Origin: Cyclina sinensis
Taxonomy: Eukaryota; Mollusca; Bivalvia; Venerida; Veneridae
Reading direction: 5' to 3'
Length of the DNA stretch: 64,000 nucleotides
NCBI GenBank assembly: GCA_012932295.1
Contig: JAAONU010000001.1
Location: 51,991,134-52,055,133 of the forward strand
Shown here: one piece after another, positions 15,101 to 24,100 of the stretch
Layout: each line of letters starts with the position of its first letter
Numbering within the stretch: position 1 is the stretch's first letter
Notes under the pieces: model-generated
Databases searched by the model: none
What the model saw: the letters and a program-made list of their open reading frames with translations, nothing else
Told to the model about the DNA's origin: nothing
Position numbers and translations under genes: made by a program

Positions 15101-18100
15101 AGGTGTTTCAAAACAGTTTCTTAGCTTACAACTTTTGGATTTTATGCTCCGGTTGAACACAACAGGTGAAAATATAGTTCAATCATAAAACTGTAGGTGT
15201 TGCAGACTGAAGCACTACTGAGTTAAATTTAAGGAAAGGCAATAACTCCACTAAAGATCATCAATATCAAAAGTCTGAGTATATGCACTGTGGCACTTGA
15301 TAATAATCATTGTGTGAAAGACTGGTGAAAATTTCATGAGAAATGTAGGAGAAGTTGTGCACAGAAGCAATATTAAGTAAAATTTAACTAAGGGCAATAA
15401 CTATGTCAAAAATATTTGAATTGCAAAGGCCAGACCAAATGCACTGTGGCACTTGATAATGATCATTCTATGAAAGGTTGGTGAACATCATATGAGAATG
15501 GTAGGGGGAATTGTGTATAGAAGCAATATTAAGCAAAATTCACTTTCTAATGATCTTTCTGTGAAAGTTTGGTGAAAATCACATGGGAAATGTTAGCGGA
15601 GTTTTGCACACATGAAATACTAAGTAAAATTAAACAAAGGATAATAACTGCCAAAAAAAAACAAATCTCAAAAGCCTGAGTACAGGCACTGCGGCACTTG
15701 ATCATGATCATTCTGTGAAAGTTAGGTGTAAATCATTTGAGAATTGTGGGAGCCGTTGCACACAGAAGATGGGATGGATGGACAGATGGAACAATGGAAG
15801 GACAGTATGACTACTATATGCCACCCTTGGGAGTCATAAAAATGGGAGCTCAACACTGAATGTTATCATCGAATATACTGTAATCACCAATTATAATCAG
15901 CAATGAACTATAACACATGTTTTTACAAAGATAAACATACCTGTCATTTAATAATAAACAAAATGAGCAATATCTTAAATAAAGCTTACTGTTTCCCAAT
16001 CAAGCATTTCATTAAAAACTAGCATAAATTAATGTTCTTACTTTTTAATGAATACAAATAGAAATTAATTACTTCAAATCCGATATGAAATAACAATCTG
16101 ATATGAAATAACAATGTGTATTTAAGACATGGAATAAAAGACAAATCTGCACTGTTTCTTTACTCAGGCTTGCCACAAGCCCAGACTTCTCACAATTATA
16201 AGAGACAAAAATATCCAAGAATTATTCACTTTTTTCATTTTAAGGTAATTAAATATTCGTCCAGTGGTTTATCAGGAGTTTCAAACATTGTTCGCACAGG
16301 AAATGGGTAGAAAATTAGGAAAATACCCTTTAAAGACACAAGGCATGAAAGACAAATGAAAGATTTACCATTTAACAAATGAAATTTGCTAGGTCACAGT
16401 TTATTTAAGCTTACTTATATACTTTACTGGCATTTAACTCTTTGTTAATACTCTGCTTTGAATTCAAATATGACAAACTTTATCTAATGTTTAAAAATGG
16501 TAAAGAAGTATCTATTTAATGAAAATGCAGATAGAGTCAATGTAAAATTATCAAAAATTAGCAACACATTATTACACATATTTTAACTGCCTGTGTGAGG
16601 TAGCTATTAAAATTCTTTAAAAGGAATACAACAAGGAGACCATTGGCCCCGAAGCGCTCACCTGAGGACAGACTGTTATTTGTGTGGAAGCTATCATTAT
16701 TTTTTGTAAATCTAAGCTTTAGCCTTTGAAGCTTCAAAGAATAATTTTCTTATAAGTTTTTACTAAATGCAAATAATGAATATCTATGACCTCCGGGCAG
16801 GCCCAATTTTTACCCCGGATATAATTTGTACAAACTTGGAACAGGTTCACTAGACAATATTTCATGCCAAATAATTAAGCTTAAGGCTTTGCCATTTCAG
16901 AGGATAAGATTTGGTAGAGGACCTATAGATGATATCATATTCCAAATACCAAATCTCTAGCCTTTGTCATTTCAGAGAAGAAAATTTTTTAAGTTTTTAC
17001 TATATACATATATGGAAAACCTATGACCCCCCTGGGACAGGGCCAAGTTTGGCACTAGGGGCATAATTTGAACAACTTTGGTAGAGGACCTATAGATGAT
17101 ATCATATACCAAATATCAAATCTCTAGCCTTTGTCATTTCAGAGGAGAAAATTTTTTTTTTAAGTTTTTACTATATACACATAAGGAAAACCTATGACCC
17201 CCCGGGGCGGGGCCAATTTTGAGACTAGGGGCATAATTTGAACAACTTTGGTAGAGGACCTATAGATGATATCATATACCAAATATCAAAGCTCTAGCCT
17301 TTGTCATTTCAGAGGAGAAGGTTTTTGAAGTTTTTACTATATACATATATGGAAAACCTAACCCCCGAGGGCGGGGCCAATTTTGGCACTAGGGGCATAA
17401 TTTAACAACTTTCGTAGAGGACCTATAGATGATGTCATATACCAAATATCAAATGTCTAGCCTTTGTCATTTCAGAGGAGAAGATTTTCTAAGTTTTTAC
17501 TATATACATATAAGGAAAACCTATGACCCCCTGGGGTGGGGCCAATTTTGGCACTAAGGGCACAATTTGAATAACTTTGGTAGAGGACTTATAAATGATG
17601 TCATATACGAAATATCAAAGCTCTCTGCCTTGTACTTACTGACAAGAAGATTTTTTTAATTTGCATTTTTGAAACTTCTTTTTTGGCCCTGTGACCTACT
17701 TATGCAACAGACCAGAACCATTTGAACAACTTTGAAAGGGGACCACCCATGGATCATTCCTGTGTAGTTTGGTTAATGTACAGTCATTGGTGCCAGAGGA
17801 GATGTTGTTTTTATGAAATTGTTGACGAGGCACGACGCACACCGCATGACGATGGATGCCAGACACAGGGGGATCACAAAAGCTCACCATGAGCACGATG
17901 TAAAAACATACATAACAACAGAATGAATATGAAGGTACTGAAAGTATACCCATACCATGATAGGGTCATCATCACAGAACACATCAAAACAAAAGCCACT
18001 AGGCGGCTGGTAAAGGTTGGGTAAAACACCAGTAAACAGGTCAGCCTTCGACCCTGAAACATTGCCACATTGACACTCTGTATTTCAATTTACCACTACA

Positions 18101-21100
18101 GTTCCATACAACCCAAAACTGACAGCTCACAAAAAACAATCACAGCAACAGCAGATGTAGTTAATTTATCAAACAATAGAATGGACAGGCCTTGTCCCCC
18201 TCACCTCCCCCACACCCCACCTACACCCCTGCCATCTTAAAAAAAGAAAGAAGAGTTTGACCAAAAAATTAAAACAGCAATAAACCCTATGCAAAAGTGT
18301 TTTACAAATGGCATAGGCAAAGAAAGAGGAAAAAGCAGACCAAGTATTATCTGTGAAGATCATGACTTGTGTTCACAACAATTCAACACACTTCCATGTG
18401 AAGTAACAGTAACACAAATGTCATGATATGCGAGACAAACAGACAAAATGGGAAATATAATGAGGACTACACACTGTACTCAAGTGACAATGTCAACCAA
18501 ACAGAACAGCGAAGACTGAGATTTATGACATGTATTGCAGTGCAGGATACACTTCTGTGCAATTTCAATGAGCACTACACAGTTTAGAATACACTACACA
18601 GTTCAGAGAAGATGTGCACTACACTTTTCATTGCAGTTATGGTGTGTCAAACACATTTAAGAGCAGTAACTTTGTGCGCATTACAAAACAGAACAGTTCT
18701 GGAGCACACTTCACAGTTCTGTTGTAAATGTGCACTTCTCAGTTACAGATAGACTAAAATACACACTGCAGTACAAAAATAAGGTATGCATTATACACTG
18801 CAGTGCAAAAAAAGGTATGCACAATACACTGCAGTGCAAATAGTGGTGTGAACTCGTTACACACTGCAGTGCAAATAGTGGTGTGAACTATATAGCACAG
18901 TGCAAATAGTGGTGTGAACTACATAATAAAATGCAAATTAATTTTTTCCAATACACCATTTAGTGCAGAGCCAGAGATGATAGTGTGCAATACAGTTAAG
19001 TGCAGTTTAAGGTGTGTGCTAAAAAGTGTGGGGAGGAAATGTACAAAATAATGTTAAGTTCATAGTTTGGTTTATATTACTCAGTTTCTTACAACAAAAT
19101 CAAGTGCACTGTTACATTATTGCTTTGATATTCAGGAAAGAATTATGGTGAGCACACAGGAAAGGGCTGAATTATATGTTACCTGTATGGGATCATCACT
19201 ACAGAACAGATCAAAACAGTAGCCGCCTGGAGGGCCATACCCATTGTACAGAACACCTGTAAACAGGTCTGCTTTCTCCCCTGGATTAATGAGTAATGTT
19301 TACAAAATTAGTACAGTGCTATCCAGTAGAGATAGACATCTGAATTTCAGATATTTTTTTCTGTTTAAGTAGTAATAACTACTTCATTATAACACACCCA
19401 AACTGCTTTAACATCACAGCCAAGATGCATACAACTTTTTAAGAATCTGTATCAATTATTTCATGTGAGAATACCAGAGGTTATATCAGTAATATCAATG
19501 TATATACCAGTAACTCTACTTAAAGCCATTTCTTGTTTCCGTACAATGGTAATAATAATCCAAATGACTATCTCTATGATTTCAACAAGATATTGCCACC
19601 AAATGGTGTTACCCAGATGAGGCCTAAAAAAAAGATAATGATGATAATTTCAACAAGACATTGCCACAAAAAAATAGTGAAAGAATGTCAAGACAACAGG
19701 AAATTAAAAATTTGTAGTCAACAGAAAATAAGCATAGCATCAAACAGATAAAACATCTCATTAAAAAAAAATCTCAGGGAAAAAGCAGACTGTTTCGTTA
19801 GGCTGACACAATGGGTAGAAATTAAAATTCAGATAATCACTTCATGAAATATGAAGGGCTTCTACATTAAAACCACTATCATTTTGAATTTTAACCTTAA
19901 AACGGAAAGTAGCTAGGACTGACTTTATACAAGAGATATTAGAATAAGAACTGTGTTTTACGGGCTGAGAATATGACCACTTAAGTCCATGAGAGCAACA
20001 GTTCTGAATTTTATAAGCACATACATGTAACTTTGTTTCCCTATGGTCTACATTTCCTCATATTCCAAAACAAATCATTATTTCCTATTCATATGAAAAT
20101 CAGCTAAGATTAAAAAAGTCAAGGGCCATAATTCTGTTCCAAGCAAGAAAAGTACACAAAGCTACCCCCAAGGTGCAAAATTTCAAACACTAATCACAAT
20201 TTCTAGAAAGAAAAACATAGTTTTCAAAGTGTTTGTAAAGTGGTAAAAAATAAAAACCCTTCCACTCCTGATATGCTTGTCCAAAATCAATACATTTAAC
20301 CATTGTTTTAAAATTCTAAATTTTGACCTTTTAAGTTCATAGAGGGTCATTTCGCCTAACCTACCTTATAATGACAAAGAAACAGAGCACAGCGGCTACA
20401 TGTTCTACCATGTCCTAAGACCATGATAAAGGTAACTTGCTTACATCTTGTTTTTATATCTACAATCTCTGGAATGAACTTTTGAAAACAGATCAAAGAC
20501 AATAAACTGAGGAAGGTAAGGTTGTTGGGGAAACTACTGGTAGTATATAAAGTTACAATGCCTTGTATGATACAAAATTACCTGAATAGGGTCATCATTA
20601 CACATCATTATATCATAACAGAAGCCATTGGGTGGGTTATAATGATTGAAAAAGACACTTGTAAACAGGTCTGCTTTCTCCCCTAGGTTAATCAAAGACA
20701 GGACATCATGATAAAATAAAACAGGAGAAAATGTAAAAGTTCCAACACTAATGATTAGATTACAAGAATACATGTATAAAGTTTTAGTGGCATTAACTAA
20801 GTCTCTTATATATCTAGGCCAAGCCATTATGACCATTAACAGTTTGTTAAAAGACAAACCAAGCATAAGCATTACATACAACTATTATATATAACATTTA
20901 TTACAGTTAGTTATATAAACTAAAGTTTAAAAAAAAACCATGCCCTTTACAAAACAGCCCTAAAATTCTGGGTCTTAATATGTCAAACATGCTTCTCTAA
21001 GATTATACATATATAATGTAACAAAGATTAACTCAGATAAATAATATATTCCCAAACACAGGTCATGATAATCATGATAATCAGCACATGAATACAAGTG

Positions 21101-24100
21101 ACCATAAACCTTTAAAAGATTTTTCAGATCTTACCCAGATTTTTCGGGCTTCCATGCCATAACATTTCCATGGTGATATTCTTTAACCTCTCATTTTTAT
21201 CCTGGAAGTCTAAACGTCCAAAGAACAAGCCATCAAAGCCAAACTAGAAGTAAACAATCATACTGGTATATATATCAAAGGCAATAGTTAAGTGTGACTT
21301 GTTCTATCAGCAGCTGTTAAGTTTTCACTAAACATTCTACACTGGAATTACCTGTGTTTGAAATATGCTGTAAAAAACTACTTGTTTAGCATATAGAAAA
21401 CTGCTGTTTCTGAGTTTGAGTGAAACAGAAGTTTAAAATACAGGTTAAACAATCTGAAATATCTACAAGGGATAATTCTTATAGAATGAATACAGAAAAA
21501 CTAAGTTTCAAGTGAGAAAATATCAAGGACTTCATTAAGTGACACCCAGCATACATGCACCAATATTGTCCTAGATCTGTTTAAAGTCTTTAGAAACATA
21601 GAAAGTCACATTTCTCAAAAACCTTGAGGATTAAGGAGTAAACTCTATAAGAAACTGCAGTTGACAAAATACACTGCATAAATATCTGTGATACCTGAGC
21701 AAAGAGTGAGGCTTGTTCTCTGGAGTGACCAAATGGATCAATCTGCCAGCCTATCTTTGGTCTTCCGCATTCACCAAAGTTTTGTCTGAGAAATTCAAAG
21801 CCGAGAGAATGTTGGTCTATGATGGCATTGTAGTGAGTAGCTGCTTCGTCGTTCATACACCAGCCGCCCAGGATAAACTCTAACTGACCTATATGTATAG
21901 ACAGAAATATATATACAGTTTTATAAGTTCTTAAAGTTTCAAAATACAATGTCATGGTTTTTGTAGTAAAGTATACAGCACATCTTAAGTTTTAGAAAAC
22001 CAGGTGTCTGAAAAACTTCATGCTGAACTTGTAAGGAAAATTGTGAACAGAATTTTATGAAATCACCCATGCTAATATTTTATCAGACATGCATCGGTTG
22101 AATATGTACATCGTCATTACTACATGTAGTTTGGATAACATTTACAAAAGTAAGACTACCATCTGTTTGAATTTGTAAAACTCTTTAAAAGCTTTTGCTT
22201 GGAGCTCAACAATAATATTATATAACTTTAATATTATATAACTTGTAGAGGCTGAAGTACCTTTTATGGGCAATGTTTGATCATAAGATCTAAAGTGCTT
22301 CAGCATCACTATTAGAACTCTTATTACAGAATAAAGTTAAGTACAGTAACAGTATCATATTCCTTTGCTTAATGTACTGGTTGTAATGAAATTTCAACAA
22401 TATGTGCCATTACACAAACTGCATTTCTGGCATATATGCTAACATGTAAAATCAACATACTTGTGTTATTGCAAGACTATGACCATAGTCTCATGAAGAA
22501 GACATGAGAAAAAGCCTATGTCTATTTCAAGGTTTTTATCTGATCTTGAATTGATTACAAGGTTCAAAGGACAGTGATTTTGTATTAGGAAATTCCTATA
22601 AAAATGAAAGCTCTATAATACTGTACAAATGTATATTCTTACCCATTAAATTTCAAGGTTTGGTCTTTGCTACAAAGATTATAAGAATGATATTCTTTCT
22701 TTGGCACCAGCTGTCAACCATGATACTATTTTATTTATAATTAATTAAAAAAAATCACAAAATGTTTCTATTCTTTCAACATACCACTGTTGACAAGGCC
22801 TTTCACCACATGTCTCATGCTGTCATGTTGTTCCCTCCACCAGCGTGCAAAGAATGCTATCTCCACATAGATGAAACGCTTTGTAGGATCGGCAAGAAGC
22901 TGGGGTATAACAGTGTCCAGGACATACTGAACTCCTGCATTCTGGATGTTGTTCCTAGCTGTAAATGAAACAAACCTTTAAGAAGAAATACAGGTAGTAC
23001 TTCCTGTTGATAAAGTAAAGCTAAATTTGATTACAGCAACAAGAGCATGACATTTTCCAATTATGCAGATTTAAAAAGTAATGGTATTCAGCCTGATGAA
23101 TCAACCTACAATTACAGCATGACATTTACCAATTATGCAGATTTAAAAAGTAATGGTATTCAGCCTGATGAATCAACCTTAGTCACATGGATAAAAACAT
23201 TAGTTTGTTTTAGCCCGAGGATCTGATATTGTATGCACACAAATAGTATTAATTTAGAATGTAACAAATACCTGTATAGGTTTAAGTTATGTTATACATT
23301 TGGGGGTTGGGGATGGGTTTTAAGAACTCCTCACATGGGGCAGAGAGCTCTTGCAAATTTTTTATTTCAAAAATGATTCTATGACAACTGATATGAAAAT
23401 CCGAATCACAGATTTTTAACATCGTATTTAGTCTTATTCTAGTCTAATGATGACATAAATGTTAGTATTCTACATATGCACTATTTTAAGGACACCACTT
23501 ATCTGTATGAGCTTGTTCAACATACTTACCCTTTGATATGTAACATGACACCAATGATACCAGTGTTTTAAGAGCACTGACATTGTTTATTGTATTTATC
23601 GTATGACATTTTGACTATCTAAATAAGGCCATATTCATAGACAAAGTCAGCCCATTTATAAACAGAGAGCATTTATCAAGTCTGTATGATATAGTTCAAC
23701 ATACTTTAAAGATACAAGTACAACTGAACAGATATAGCATCTTTGCTTCCATATAATGCTGTCTGCAAACAATTTCTTTTTCAATTTTGTAAGACTCCCT
23801 GGACCAATCTGAACTTTCTGAACACTTATGCCCTTTTAATCCAAGAACACTTCCTAAATGTTTAAAATTTCTGTCAGAAATTTGGTTCTGACAATTTTTG
23901 AAAACTGATCAGAATGAAAGAATTTCTGTCTGACTGATAACAAACTTTTTAAAACATTACTTTGAAAAACAGCAAGGCTGTCAGACAGTTTTCAGATAGT
24001 CTGCCTAAGATGACAAGTCTACTAGTATCATTTATTTAGACTGTTAATAACTTTCTCCATTACATTTGTAAGTGAACATTTTTCATGAACTATGATTGTT

